In this document: piece after piece, positions 17,986 to 27,266 of the stretch
Layout of the letters: every line of letters starts with the position of its first letter
Position numbering within the stretch: the stretch's first letter is position 1
Assembly: GCF_000504245.1 (NCBI RefSeq)
Contig: NZ_KI632509.1
Location: forward strand, 3,871,502-3,935,501
DNA length: 64,000 bases
DNA from: Haloechinothrix halophila YIM 93223
GTDB taxonomy: Bacteria > Actinomycetota > Actinomycetes > Mycobacteriales > Pseudonocardiaceae
Direction: 5' to 3'
The notes under the pieces: generated by a model
The model's database searches: none
The model's input: the letters and a program-made list of their open reading frames with translations, nothing else
What the model was told of the DNA's origin: nothing
Position numbers and translations under genes: made by a program

Positions 17986-18666
17986 GTGCCAGCGGGGATC
18001 GGGTTCTCGGGGCGAAAATCACGCCCCTACCGGAAGCACCGTCCTCTACCTGCCGTGCTCCTGGTCACCCTGCTCGGAGCGGCCTCGCTCTACATCTGGT
18101 TCTCGGTATTCGAGAATGCGGGCAACGTCGACGAGGCCATCCGCTGCCATCCACCGGCGTCGGCGCCACCAGGTACGCAGTACACCTCGGTCGGCCACGA
18201 CGCGCTGGACGACGTCGCCCCGATCCCGCCTGGCGCGGTCCCCGTTCAGGTGCTCAACGCCGGCGATATGCGCGGCGAGGCCGCCATCACCACCGCCGAG
18301 CTGCGCCAGCTCGGCTTCACACAGCTCGAGGAACCGGCCAACGATCCCGCCTACAAGGACCGGACAGCCAACTGCAGGGGCCAGATCCGGTTCGGTGACA
18401 ACGGCGCGGCCGCCGCGCGCACACTGAGCCTGATCGACACTTGCCTCGAGCTGATCAACGACGGCCGCAAGGACGCGACCGTGGATCTCGCGATCGGCAC
18501 CCAGTTCACCGACGTGATGCCGCGCAGCGAGGCCGTCGAAGTGCTCGACCAGCTCAGCGCGTGGGCGAAACGCAACTCCGGCAGGGGAAACAGCGAGCTG
18601 GCAAGCAAGAACGGGCCCGCCATCGACGAAAACCTGCTTGAGGCGGCTCGCCCGCCCAACTGCTGA
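17986..18666 (+). CDS. cei: Envelope integrity protein Cei
   Basis: 226 aa with a basic N-terminus (RKSRPYRKHRP), one membrane segment (about residues 24-43, LLVTLLGAASLYIWFSVF) and an extracytoplasmic LytR_C-like domain (PVQVLNAGDMRGEAAITTAELRQLGF region, about 88-190). The M. tuberculosis homologue Rv2700 (Cei) is needed for cell-envelope integrity. Two Cys pairs may form disulphides. GTG 17986 is preceded by GGAAGGGA at good spacing. The following suhB converges on it. Confidence 0.9.
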   Translation: MPAGIGFSGRKSRPYRKHRPLPAVLLVTLLGAASLYIWFSVFENAGNVDEAIRCHPPASAPPGTQYTSVGHDALDDVAPIPPGAVPVQVLNAGDMRGEAAITTAELRQLGFTQLEEPANDPAYKDRTANCRGQIRFGDNGAAAARTLSLIDTCLELINDGRKDATVDLAIGTQFTDVMPRSEAVEVLDQLSAWAKRNSGRGNSELASKNGPAIDENLLEAARPPNC

Positions 18667-18749
18667 CGGCCCCCGCGCCGCACGTGTCGGACGCGGCCCA
18701 GAACGTCAGAGTCACGCCCGCTGCGGGCACCGCCCGGCGCCGCTGACGC

Positions 18750-19586
18750 TCACACCTCGGCGGCGCCGCAGTCGATCAGCGCGGTGCGCAGCGGCTCGGC
18801 GATCGTCGGCGCCGCGGCCAGGATGGCGTCGGCACCCAGCTCGAGGTCATCGCCGGGCAGCGTCACCCGCACGCCTGCCTCCGCCGCGATGAGCGCGCCC
18901 GCAGCCCAATCCCAGCGGGACAGGCCGTGCTCGCAGTAGGCGTCGACCCAACCCGCCGCGACCGCGCACAGGTCCAGCGCCGATGACCCGCCCCGGCGGA
19001 TGTCGCGGACCCTGCCCAGCATCGCCGCGACCAGCCGCGCCTGGCGCTGCCTGCGGTCCGACCGGTAGGCGAACCCGGTCGCGAGCAGGGTGAGGTCGAG
19101 ACTGTCCGGGCTGCCGCGCAGCGGAACGCCGTCGAGCCAGGCGCCCACTCCCCTGGCCGCCGTCCAGCGCCTGCCGCTGACCGGCTCCACCACCGCACCC
19201 GCGACGGAAACGCCGTCAATCTGCGCGGCAACCGAGACCGCGAACGCCGGATAGCCGTAGAGGAAGTTCACGGTGCCATCGATCGGGTCGACCACCCAGG
19301 TCACGCCGCCCGCCGCGGTGTCGGTCGCGCTGTCCGTAGCGCCGTTGCCTTCCTCCTCGCCGAGCACAGCGTCACCGGGTCGCAGCTCGGCGAGCCGTGA
19401 CCGGATCAGCCGCTCGGACTCCGTGTCGGCGGCGGTCACGACGTCGGTCGCGCTGGACTTGGTCTCCACGCTCATCGCGCCGCCGTCGCGCATCTCGGCG
19501 TGACGCTGGCGCACCAGCTCGGCCGCGTCGGCCGCGACGGTCTCGGCGATCTCGGCGATCTCGGTCAAGCTCCGTTCGTCTGTCAC
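18750..19586 (-). CDS. suhB: Inositol monophosphatase family protein (SuhB-like)
   Basis: 278 aa Mg/Li-sensitive phosphatase. Metal-site motifs: LGEEEGNG (about residues 76-83), WVVDPIDGTVNFLYG (about 95-109) and SRWDWAAGALIAAEAG near residue 223. Dephosphorylates inositol 1-phosphate, supplying inositol for phosphatidylinositol and mycothiol; related sugar phosphates are possible. Orthologous to Rv2701c by position. An acidic patch (SATDTAAGGV area) is inserted between the first two motifs. Divergent from ppgK, about 205 bp apart. Confidence 0.92.
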   Translation of the reverse strand: MTDERSLTEIAEIAETVAADAAELVRQRHAEMRDGGAMSVETKSSATDVVTAADTESERLIRSRLAELRPGDAVLGEEEGNGATDSATDTAAGGVTWVVDPIDGTVNFLYGYPAFAVSVAAQIDGVSVAGAVVEPVSGRRWTAARGVGAWLDGVPLRGSPDSLDLTLLATGFAYRSDRRQRQARLVAAMLGRVRDIRRGGSSALDLCAVAAGWVDAYCEHGLSRWDWAAGALIAAEAGVRVTLPGDDLELGADAILAAAPTIAEPLRTALIDCGAAEV

Positions 19587-19790
19587 GACGTCATCCGACC
19601 ACAGTCAGCCGCGTGTCGCGGACGCAGGGGCACGCGCGGGTGACGCGCTGAACGGGCGACTCGCCGCGTCAGAACGGAGGACTCGCGGCCACCTTACGGA
19701 ATTGATACAGACACAACGCCATGCCCGGGACGGGAACCCTCTAGAGTCACACCATCGACCCATGCATGACAGGAAGGGACTACCGTCCAG

Positions 19791-20549
19791 ATGACCTCCC
19801 TCGGCTTCGGTATCGACATCGGCGGCAGCGGCGTCAAAGGGGCGCTCGTCGACCTCGCCACCGGCACCCTCGCTGGCGACCGGATGCGCATCCCCACTCC
19901 CCAGCCAGCGACACCGGACGCCGTCGCCGATGTGGTGGCCGAGCTGGTCGAGACCTTCGACTGGGCGGGCCCGGTCGGGGTCGCGCTGCCCAGCGTCGTC
20001 AAGCATGGCGTCACGCAGACCGCCGCCAACGTCGACAAGGCGTGGATCGGCACCGATGCTGATGAGCTGCTGGCCAAGCGGCTCGGTCGCGACGTCGACG
20101 ACATCGGGGTGCTCAACGACGCCGACGCCGCGGGCATCGCGGAGGTGCATTTCGGCGACACGCGCGCCAGCAAGGGCGTCGTGGCGTTTCTGACCTTCGG
20201 CACCGGGATCGGCAGCGCGCTGTTCGTCGACGGCACGCTCGTGCCGAACACCGAGTTCGGCCACATCGAAGTCGACGGCGTCGACGGCGAGACACGCGCG
20301 GCCGCGTCGGCGCGCGACACCGAGAATCTCGATTACCCAGAGTGGGCCGAGCGGGTCTCCCGTTATCTGACCGTGTTCGAAAATTTGCTGTGGCCAGATC
20401 TGATCGTCGTCGGCGGCGGTGTCAGCAAGAAATCCGAAATGTGGGTGCCACTACTGACCGTGCGCACCCCCATCGCGGTGGCCTCGCTCAAGAACCATGC
20501 GGGTATCGTCGGTGCCGCGGTCGCGGCCAACGAGGGCCTCGCACACTGA
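19791..20549 (+). CDS. ppgK: Polyphosphate glucokinase
   Basis: 252 aa ROK-fold kinase that phosphorylates glucose with polyphosphate (and ATP). Phosphate-binding motif [17 protein letters not shown] (residues 4-20), catalytic Asp in [10 protein letters not shown], and second phosphate motif [11 protein letters not shown]. Like other PpgK enzymes it lacks the Cys-rich zinc motif of ROK glucokinases. Starts at ATG 19791 with an AGGAAGGGA upstream. A TAGAGT box at about 19743 could be its -10. Directly upstream of sigA, as in M. tuberculosis (Rv2702-Rv2703). Confidence 0.95.
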   Translation: MTSLGFGIDIGGSGVKGALVDLATGTLAGDRMRIPTPQPATPDAVADVVAELVETFDWAGPVGVALPSVVKHGVTQTAANVDKAWIGTDADELLAKRLGRDVDDIGVLNDADAAGIAEVHFGDTRASKGVVAFLTFGTGIGSALFVDGTLVPNTEFGHIEVDGVDGETRAAASARDTENLDYPEWAERVSRYLTVFENLLWPDLIVVGGGVSKKSEMWVPLLTVRTPIAVASLKNHAGIVGAAVAANEGLAH

Positions 20550-20793
20550 CACAGAGTAGGTTCCCATCCGGCGATGGACCGCGTGTTCCAGTCCATTTGG
20601 GTGACGAAGACGCGGTAGGATTGGCGGTCGCGATGATCGCTTCGGAGCCTATTCCTGGTTCGTCGTTACAATGGAACACGGCCCCCGCTTCCGGCACACG
20701 AAACCGCAGGCAGGAGCCTTTACCCCGAAACCTGAAGCAGCTGAGGTCGTTGATCCTCGGCGTAGCAGATTCACGAGCTGCGAAAGGGCATAC

Positions 20794-22128
20794 GTGGCAG
20801 CCGCAAACACTGCAACCCGGCACGGGTCCAAGGCAGGCAACACAGAGCGCGCCGACGACACGACCGACGCGGCGTCGGGTGTCACCGACGCTGAGTCAGC
20901 TCCGAAGACGGCCAAGGGTCGCAAGGGCGGCACGAAAGCAGCAGGCAAGAAGAAGACCAGCAAGAAGGCTGGCACCGTCGCCGACGCCGCCGAGGCCATC
21001 GAGGCAGCCGCCGAGGAGAAGGAATCCCCCGACCTCGCTGATCTCGAGGCGGTCGAGGTCGATGTCGTCGATGCGACCGTGACGGAGGAGCTCGAGGAGG
21101 TCGCTGAGCAGAAGCCAGGCGGCAAGACCAAGGCCGACGGCGACTTCGTCTGGGACGAGGAGGAATCCGAGGCGCTGCGGCAGGCGCGCAAGGACGCCGA
21201 GCTCACCGCGTCGGCGGACTCCGTCCGGGCGTACCTCAAGCAGATCGGTAAGGTCGCGCTGCTCAACGCCGCCGAGGAGGTCGACCTCGCCAAGCGCATC
21301 GAGGCCGGTCTGTACGCCTCGGAGCGGCTGCGCGCCGCTGAGGAGGACGGCGAGAAGCTCGCCACCCAGATGCGCCGGGATCTGCGCTGGATCGTCCGCG
21401 ACGGCGAACGCGCCAAGAACCACCTGCTTGAAGCGAACCTCCGGCTCGTCGTCTCGCTCGCCAAGCGCTACACCGGCCGCGGCATGGCCTTCCTCGACCT
21501 GATTCAGGAAGGCAACCTCGGCCTGATCCGCGCGGTGGAGAAGTTCGACTACACCAAGGGCTACAAGTTCTCCACCTACGCGACCTGGTGGATCCGGCAG
21601 GCGATAACTCGCGCCATGGCCGACCAGGCCCGCACCATCCGTATACCGGTGCACATGGTGGAGGTCATCAACAAGCTCGGCCGCATCCAGCGCGAGCTGC
21701 TGCAGGACCTCGGTCGCGAGCCCACCCCGGAGGAGCTCGCGAAGGAGATGGACATCTCCCCGGAGAAGGTCCTTGAGATCCAGCAGTACGCCCGCGAGCC
21801 GATCTCGCTTGACCAGACCATCGGCGACGAGGGCGACTCGCAGCTCGGCGACTTCATAGAGGACTCAGAAGCCGTCGTCGCGGTCGACGCGGTCTCCTTC
21901 ACGCTGCTGCAGGACCAGCTGCAGTCGGTGCTGCAGACGCTGTCCGAGCGCGAGGCGGGTGTCGTGCGGCTGCGGTTCGGCCTCACCGACGGCCAGCCGC
22001 GCACGCTGGACGAGATCGGTCAGGTCTACGGCGTCACGCGGGAGCGGATCCGGCAGATCGAGTCCAAGACGATGTCCAAGTTGCGCCATCCGTCCCGTTC
22101 GCAGGTGCTCCGGGACTACCTCGACTGA
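20794..22128 (+). CDS. sigA: Principal RNA polymerase sigma factor (SigA/HrdB/RpoD)
   Basis: 444 aa. An N-terminal Lys/Ala and acidic low-complexity region (1-120) is followed by sigma region 1.2 ([20 protein letters not shown]), 2.1-2.4 ([39 protein letters not shown]), region 3 ([20 protein letters not shown]) and region 4 ([20 protein letters not shown]). Recognises the -10/-35 elements of housekeeping promoters. GTG 20794 is chosen because the family starts VAA; an in-frame extension reaches 20671 but is not conserved. Followed by about 190 bp without a gene. Confidence 0.97.
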   Translation: MAAANTATRHGSKAGNTERADDTTDAASGVTDAESAPKTAKGRKGGTKAAGKKKTSKKAGTVADAAEAIEAAAEEKESPDLADLEAVEVDVVDATVTEELEEVAEQKPGGKTKADGDFVWDEEESEALRQARKDAELTASADSVRAYLKQIGKVALLNAAEEVDLAKRIEAGLYASERLRAAEEDGEKLATQMRRDLRWIVRDGERAKNHLLEANLRLVVSLAKRYTGRGMAFLDLIQEGNLGLIRAVEKFDYTKGYKFSTYATWWIRQAITRAMADQARTIRIPVHMVEVINKLGRIQRELLQDLGREPTPEELAKEMDISPEKVLEIQQYAREPISLDQTIGDEGDSQLGDFIEDSEAVVAVDAVSFTLLQDQLQSVLQTLSEREAGVVRLRFGLTDGQPRTLDEIGQVYGVTRERIRQIESKTMSKLRHPSRSQVLRDYLD

Positions 22129-22248
22129 CCCCACTTCACCCTTCCCCATCCGACCGTCCGCTTCGGCCGATTGGCGTACTTGGTCGGCCGTTCAGCGGTC
22201 CTGGCGGGTCATCACGGACGCCATTTACTAACCCGAGCGCACTAGTAC

Positions 22249-22278
22249 TTGACCGTGTGTTGTTCCTCTCGCTAGACA
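22249..22278 (+). promoter_or_regulatory. Sigma-70-type promoter for the SRPBCC/acyl-CoA ligase gene
   Basis: TTGACC (22249-22254), an 18-bp spacer and TAGACA (22273-22278), about 38 bp upstream of the GTG start. The hexamers match the consensus used by principal sigma factors of actinobacteria. Nothing operator-like is seen around it. Confidence 0.6.
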
Positions 22279-22315
22279 AGGGGGCGCACTAAGTCACAGC
22301 GGGGATGGGTGAAGG

Positions 22316-24427
22316 GTGAAGCAGTCACGACAGCGTGGCACGTCGTCCGACTACGTCAGGTATGAGACGGTTCTCGACCACCCCAGAAGCGAGTTGTGGG
22401 AGCTGCTCAGCAGGCCTGAGCTGTACCCACGCTTCTTCCGGGGCCTGAGCGTCTGCACCAAGATCCCGCCCGCCGAGCCGGACAAGACGACCGAGTACAC
22501 CGTCCGGGTGACGCGACCAGGGCACGGCGCGACCGACTTACGACTGCGCACGGTGACCCGTCGTAAGCAGGAGAAGTTCGTGCTGGCGCCGGTGCCGGAG
22601 AGCGGGAAGTGGATCTCGCTGACGCTCAGCGACGCGCGGCCGGGCAGAACCAAGGTCGCGCTGGTGATGTCGACGCCGATCGGGCTGCCCGCCGAGTTCA
22701 CGCCGCGCAAGGCCGAGCTGCGCACCTGGGCGCAACACGGCCTCGACCGCGTGTCGCGGTACCTGGGCCGGGTCCCCGACCGGCCGGTGAGGCACCCGGA
22801 TGACACCGGGCCGGCGCGGGTCCAGATCGCACGCACGCTGGTAACGTCCGGCATCCTCAAACCCACCCGGCCCGACGTCGCGGCGCGGCAGCTGACTCTG
22901 CTGAACCGGTGGGGCTTCAACCTCGTCGGCGGCTACGCGCAGGCGTCGGCACGCGATCCGCGGGCGCCAGCACTGATCGACGAGCACGAGCCGCGCACCT
23001 TCGCCGAGGTGTGGCAGCGCGCGCAATGGCTGGCCGCGGGCCTCATCGAGCGCGGCATCGGCCCGAGGACCACCGTCGCGGTGATGGCGCGCAACCACAG
23101 CGCGATGGTCGAGTGCATGACGGCGTGCGGCATCATCGGCGCGACGCTGATCCTGCTCAACACCGGGCTGTCGAGCAGACAGATCGAGGACATCGCCGAG
23201 AAGCACGAGCTGCACACGTTGTTCGTCGACGACGAGTTCTCGCCGCTGGTGCAGTACCTGCCAGCAGAGGTGGACCAGATCAGCACAACGCCGGGCGGCA
23301 CGGTCACGCGGCGCGAGACGATCGACGAGATCATCGACACCGCGCCGGATCGCGCCCTCACCCCGCCGAAACAGCAGGGCAGGCTGGTGGTGCTCACCTC
23401 GGGTACCGGCGGCACGCCGAAGGGCGCCAAACGGCCAGCGGCGAAGGGCTGGAGCACGATCGCGGCGATCCTGTCGCGGCTACCGCTGCGCACCGGGGAA
23501 CGGATGCTGATCGCCGCGCCGATCTTCCACAGCTGGGGGCTGGCTGCGCTACAGCTCAGCACGCCGCTGCGGGCGACGGTGATCCTGCAGGACCGGTTCG
23601 ACGCCGAAGAGTGCCTGCGCGCGATCTCGCGGCACCGCGCCACCACGCTGGTCGCGGTGCCGATCATGCTGCAGCGCATCCTGAACCTGCCTCCCGAGAT
23701 CAGGGACAAGTACGACACGTCGAGCCTGCGGATGGCGGCGAGCAGCGGCTCGGTGCTGCCCGGCCCGCTTGTCACCGGGTTCATGGACACCTTCGGCGAC
23801 ATTCTCTACAACTTCTACGGCTCGACCGAGGTCTCGCAGGCGACCGTGGCGACGCCAGCCGACCTGCGGGCGGCGCCCACCACGGCGGGCCACGCCGCGC
23901 TCGGCACCCAGGTCGCGATCCTCGACCAGGACGGGCTGCAAGTCCCGCGCGGCTCGGTCGGCCGGATCTTCGTCGGCAACGAAATGCTGTTCGACGGCTA
24001 CACCGACGGCAACTCGGCCGAGATCAAGGACACCTTCATGGACACCGGCGATCTCGGCTACGTCGACGCCGACGGCAGGTTGTTCGTCTCCGGCCGCGAC
24101 GACGAGATGATCATCTCCGGCGGCGAGAACGTGTTCCCGCGCCCGGTCGAGGAGGCCCTCGCCGCCCTGCCCCAGGTCAGCGAGGTGGCCGTGGTCGGCG
24201 TGCCGGACGACGAATACGGCCAGCGCCTCGCCGCGTTCATCGTGCCGAGGACGGGCGCCCGGCTGGACCCCGCGATGGTGCGTTCTTACATCCACCACCG
24301 GCTGAGCCGGTTCTCGGTGCCAAGAGACGTGACGTTTCTGACCCGGTTGCCGCGCAACACCACCGGCAAGATTCTCAAGCGGCTGCTGGTGGAGCGCAGC
24401 GGCAGGCCGCCGGAACTGACCGCCTGA
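22316..24427 (+). CDS. Fusion of an SRPBCC (START-like) domain and an AMP-forming acyl-CoA ligase
   Basis: 703 aa. Residues 1 to about 150 look like an SRPBCC lipid-binding barrel (YETVLDHPRSELWELLSRPE onward); about 195-695 form an ANL-superfamily ligase. Core motifs: LVVLTSGTGGTPKGAK (P-loop), YNFYGSTEVSQATVAT (A5), MDTGDLGYVDADGRLF (A7) and the catalytic Lys in NTTGKILKRLL near the C-terminus. It should activate a carboxylic acid, probably a fatty acid, to acyl-AMP then acyl-CoA. The N-terminal barrel may bind or hand over the lipid (inference). It has its own promoter and is monocistronic. Confidence 0.9.
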   Translation: MKQSRQRGTSSDYVRYETVLDHPRSELWELLSRPELYPRFFRGLSVCTKIPPAEPDKTTEYTVRVTRPGHGATDLRLRTVTRRKQEKFVLAPVPESGKWISLTLSDARPGRTKVALVMSTPIGLPAEFTPRKAELRTWAQHGLDRVSRYLGRVPDRPVRHPDDTGPARVQIARTLVTSGILKPTRPDVAARQLTLLNRWGFNLVGGYAQASARDPRAPALIDEHEPRTFAEVWQRAQWLAAGLIERGIGPRTTVAVMARNHSAMVECMTACGIIGATLILLNTGLSSRQIEDIAEKHELHTLFVDDEFSPLVQYLPAEVDQISTTPGGTVTRRETIDEIIDTAPDRALTPPKQQGRLVVLTSGTGGTPKGAKRPAAKGWSTIAAILSRLPLRTGERMLIAAPIFHSWGLAALQLSTPLRATVILQDRFDAEECLRAISRHRATTLVAVPIMLQRILNLPPEIRDKYDTSSLRMAASSGSVLPGPLVTGFMDTFGDILYNFYGSTEVSQATVATPADLRAAPTTAGHAALGTQVAILDQDGLQVPRGSVGRIFVGNEMLFDGYTDGNSAEIKDTFMDTGDLGYVDADGRLFVSGRDDEMIISGGENVFPRPVEEALAALPQVSEVAVVGVPDDEYGQRLAAFIVPRTGARLDPAMVRSYIHHRLSRFSVPRDVTFLTRLPRNTTGKILKRLLVERSGRPPELTA

Positions 24428-24482
24428 GTGGCTCGCAGCGGCGGCCATGGGTTCAGCGGCTCCCAGGGCGTCTCCCGCCACC

Positions 24483-25379
24483 TCACGGCGGTTCCTGGGG
24501 CGACTCAGCCGTCCGCTGGCCATCCTCACGGGACCGCAGCGCCACGCCGATGACGACGGCGAGGATGCCGAGCGCCTCCATGCCGGTCGGTACCTGCGCC
24601 AGCACCAGCAGCCCGATCACGGTCGCCGTCACCGGCAGCAGCGCCAGCAGCAGCGCGAACGCCGCACGGCCGACCTTGCGGAGCACGAATTGGTCCAGGG
24701 TGTAGGGCACAACCGTGGAGAGCACCCCGACCCCGACGCCGAGTGCGAGCAGGTCCGGCGCGCCCCAGACCGCACCGGTGCCGAGCGCCAGCGGCGAGAG
24801 CACCACCGTGGCCACCGCGAAACCGACCGCGAGACTGTCGAAGCCCGACACGCCGGTGTCGGCGAGTGCGACCCGGTTGCCGAGCACGATGTAGCCGGCC
24901 CAGGCCGCGGCGGCCGCCAGCGCGAACGCCACGCCGAGGGGCTCGCCAGCGAGCTGGACGTCGGCGATGAGCACCACGCCGAGGGCGACCATGGCCAACG
25001 CGGCGATGTCGCGCCGCGTCCGGGAGCCGATGGCGGCGACCACCACCGGCCCGACGAACTCAAGCGCGACCGCGGTGCCGAGCGGCAGCCGGGCGATCGC
25101 CTCGTAGAAGACCACGTTCATGCCCGCCGTCACGGTGCCGAACGCGCCGGCGAGCAACAGCGCCTTGCCGCGCCAGGCCGCGCGCGGTGGTCTGCGCCAT
25201 GCCAGCAGCACCATCGCCGCGCCGAGGCACCGCAACCAGGCCACACCGGAGGGGGTGGCGTCGTCGAACAACCACACCGCCATCGCCGCGCCGACGTACA
25301 TCGACGTTCCGCTGATGGCGAACAACACCGGGGCCGGTGCCTGTGCCAGCCAGGGAGCAACACGCAATCCAGTCACCAT
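24483..25379 (-). CDS. EamA/DMT-family transporter (RhtA-like exporter)
   Basis: 298 aa polytopic membrane protein with about ten hydrophobic segments arranged as two EamA repeats. The pattern GVLSTVVPYTLDQFVLRKVG and the PVTATVIGLLVLAQVP segment near the C-terminus are typical of RhtA/YdcZ-type amino-acid or metabolite exporters. The substrate cannot be read. Starts at ATG 25379. Converges on the acyl-CoA ligase gene (54 bp between stops) and diverges from the DUF7455 gene. Confidence 0.85.
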   Translation of the reverse strand: MVTGLRVAPWLAQAPAPVLFAISGTSMYVGAAMAVWLFDDATPSGVAWLRCLGAAMVLLAWRRPPRAAWRGKALLLAGAFGTVTAGMNVVFYEAIARLPLGTAVALEFVGPVVVAAIGSRTRRDIAALAMVALGVVLIADVQLAGEPLGVAFALAAAAAWAGYIVLGNRVALADTGVSGFDSLAVGFAVATVVLSPLALGTGAVWGAPDLLALGVGVGVLSTVVPYTLDQFVLRKVGRAAFALLLALLPVTATVIGLLVLAQVPTGMEALGILAVVIGVALRSREDGQRTAESPQEPP

Positions 25380-25596
25380 GCCATCGTGCCTGACGTGCGC
25401 AAACGACTTTCCATGACGGTGGGCTACTGGATCGTGATCTTCGGCTGCGACATCCGGAGGATTTCGGCGTGACTGACATCCCAGCTATGCGGGAACACTT
25501 GCAGTGGTGGAATCGTCTGCAACAGTAGAAGCAACGCATGACAGCGTTGAGTCGAGTGGCATCGGGCTCACGATGCTGGGACGGAGGGAGACTCCA

Positions 25597-25785
25597 ATGA
25601 GCGCTACGCTCACCCGCCCCGAGTTGACCAAGGCGGATCGCTGTGATCGCTGCAGCGCGGCGGCGCAGGTTCGCGCAATCCTGCCCACCGGCGGTGAACT
25701 GCTCTTCTGCGGTCACCACGCCCGCCAGCACGAGAACAGGCTGAAGGAGCTTGAGGCCGAGATCCAACGCGACGAGACCGAGTGA
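25597..25785 (+). CDS. Small Cys-containing protein (DUF7455-like)
   Basis: 62 aa. Begins MSATLTRPELTKADRCDRC and has CDRC (about residues 16-19) and C-G-H-H (about 38-41), a possible zinc-binding knuckle, then a charged helix. This small family is common in actinobacteria and has no known function; in several genomes it lies near sigA/sigB or DNA topoisomerase genes (family knowledge, from memory). GGAGGGA precedes the ATG at good distance. Followed by a strong terminator hairpin, so it is a single-gene unit. Confidence 0.85.
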   Translation: MSATLTRPELTKADRCDRCSAAAQVRAILPTGGELLFCGHHARQHENRLKELEAEIQRDETE

Positions 25786-25811
25786 TCGCAACTCGACCCA
25801 CCACTAGACGC

Positions 25812-25848
25812 CCTCGGGCGGGAATCCAGCCAGGATTCCCGCCCGAGG
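25812..25848 (+). terminator. 16-bp perfect hairpin terminator
   Basis: Arms 25812-25827 (CCTCGGGCGGGAATCC) and 25833-25848 are exact reverse complements with a 5-base loop. An outer CTAGA/TCTAG pair (25804-25808, 25853-25857) extends the fold. It begins 26 bp after the small Cys-rich gene. Confidence 0.85.
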
Positions 25849-25912
25849 TGTATCTAGGGCCTCGGCCCGCCCGTCGAGGGCCAGGCCCGACCGGGCTCAG
25901 CCCGATCACGTG

Positions 25913-25960
25913 GATCTTGAGGCGTTTTGGTCGCTATAGCAGCCACAACGCCTCAAGATC
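25913..25960. repeat. Palindromic intergenic element
   Basis: Outer arms 25913-25926 (GATCTTGAGGCGTT) and 25947-25960 are exact reverse complements. The centre holds GCTATAGC, itself a palindrome, and partly matching TGG/CCA steps. It looks like a degenerated long palindrome of REP type rather than a terminator. A smaller hairpin (GGGCT-C-AGCCC) lies just before it at about 25893-25903. It is between the 3' ends of converging genes, 64 bp from the ROK regulator stop. Confidence 0.6.
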
Positions 25961-26023
25961 ACCGGACATCGCCGCTGCTCACCCCCGCGCGACCGCGCCA
26001 GGCACGCCCGCGGCGTTCGGAGC

Positions 26024-27193
26024 TCACACGGTGTCGAGTACGCCCTCGAACGCCGACTCCGCCGCACCGAGCAGCTTGACGTCCGCACCGAGCGCGGACG
26101 TCACCACCCGCACTCCCCCGACGGCGCGGCTGACCATGCTGCGCGCCCGCACCTGCTCACCGACGGCGTCCAGCACTGGCCGCGGCAACGCGGCGAACAG
26201 GTCGCCGAGCACGACCAGCTCAGGGCCGAGCACATTCACGAGGCTGACCAGTCCGAGCGTCAGCCACTCCGCGAACTCGGCCAGCTGCTCGCCAGCGGTG
26301 CCCGCCTCGCCGAGTAACCGCAGCTCGGCCACGATCGCCCCGCGCGGGCTGTCGTCCGGCAGATCGAGCGCCCGCGCCAGCGCCGCCTCGCCGATCTCGG
26401 TCTCCCAGCAGCCGACGTTGCCGCAGTAGCACGGCCTGCCGCCGGGCCGCACGATCATGTGCCCGATCTCGCCGACGTAGCCGCCCCCACCGCGCAGCGA
26501 CGAGCCCTGGGCGATCACCCCGCCACCGACACCGACGTCGGCGGAGACGAACACCATGTCGTCCGAGCCGCGCGCCACCCCGCGCAGGTGCTCGGCCAGC
26601 GCGCCGAACTCCGCGTCGTTGCCGACCGTGACTGGGATGCCGAGCCCCGCGCTCATCAACTCACCGAGCGGGACGTCGTGCCAGCGCAGGTTCGGCGCCT
26701 CGTGGATGTGGCCGTCGGAGCGCCGGGCGACGCCGGGCACCGAGATCCCTGCCGCCACCGGCCGCACCCCCAGATCGGCCGCAAGCAGCTGGGTCGACTC
26801 GATGACGTGCGTGATGACCTCGCCCGGCTCTCCCATACGGCCATGCAGGTTCCACCGGTTGCGGCCGAGGATCTGCCCGCCGAGACCGACCAGTGCGATC
26901 GCGACATGCTCGACCTGGACGTCGACAGCGAGCACGACGGCGGCCTGCGGCTGCGGCAGCACCAGCAGCGAGGGGCGACCCGCCGCTGCCCTGCCCGAGC
27001 GCGGCACGCGCTCCTCGACCACGCCCGCTTCGGCGAGCCCGTCGACCAGGGTCTTGATCGTGCTGCGGTTGAGCCCCAGTTCGGTCGCCAGCACCGCCCG
27101 CGTGCACGGGCCGGTGACGTGCAGCAGGCGGAGCAGGCTGGATCGGTTATACCGGCGCACCTCGTCGGGTCGGGCAACGGATGTGCTGGTCAC
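26024..27193 (-). CDS. ROK-family transcriptional regulator (XylR/NagC type)
   Basis: 389 aa. An N-terminal winged helix-turn-helix (about residues 15-75: SLLRLLHVTGPCTRAVLA, LNRSTIKTLVDGLAEAG) is joined to a ROK sugar-sensing domain with the zinc motif CYCGNVGCWE and GADVGVGGG-type phosphate-loop remnants. It is the last gene behind a sugar ABC importer on the same strand, 73 bp after the permease gene, so it most likely represses that operon until its sugar is bound. A matching palindrome lies at 30742-30760. Start GTG 27193. Confidence 0.9.
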   Translation of the reverse strand: MTSTSVARPDEVRRYNRSSLLRLLHVTGPCTRAVLATELGLNRSTIKTLVDGLAEAGVVEERVPRSGRAAAGRPSLLVLPQPQAAVVLAVDVQVEHVAIALVGLGGQILGRNRWNLHGRMGEPGEVITHVIESTQLLAADLGVRPVAAGISVPGVARRSDGHIHEAPNLRWHDVPLGELMSAGLGIPVTVGNDAEFGALAEHLRGVARGSDDMVFVSADVGVGGGVIAQGSSLRGGGGYVGEIGHMIVRPGGRPCYCGNVGCWETEIGEAALARALDLPDDSPRGAIVAELRLLGEAGTAGEQLAEFAEWLTLGLVSLVNVLGPELVVLGDLFAALPRPVLDAVGEQVRARSMVSRAVGGVRVVTSALGADVKLLGAAESAFEGVLDTV

Positions 27194-27266
27194 GAGAGCA
27201 TCGTCTCACTCCCTGTGGCACCACCCGTCACAGCACCAGCCGGGCAGCCGGTCAGCGGACATCGCA

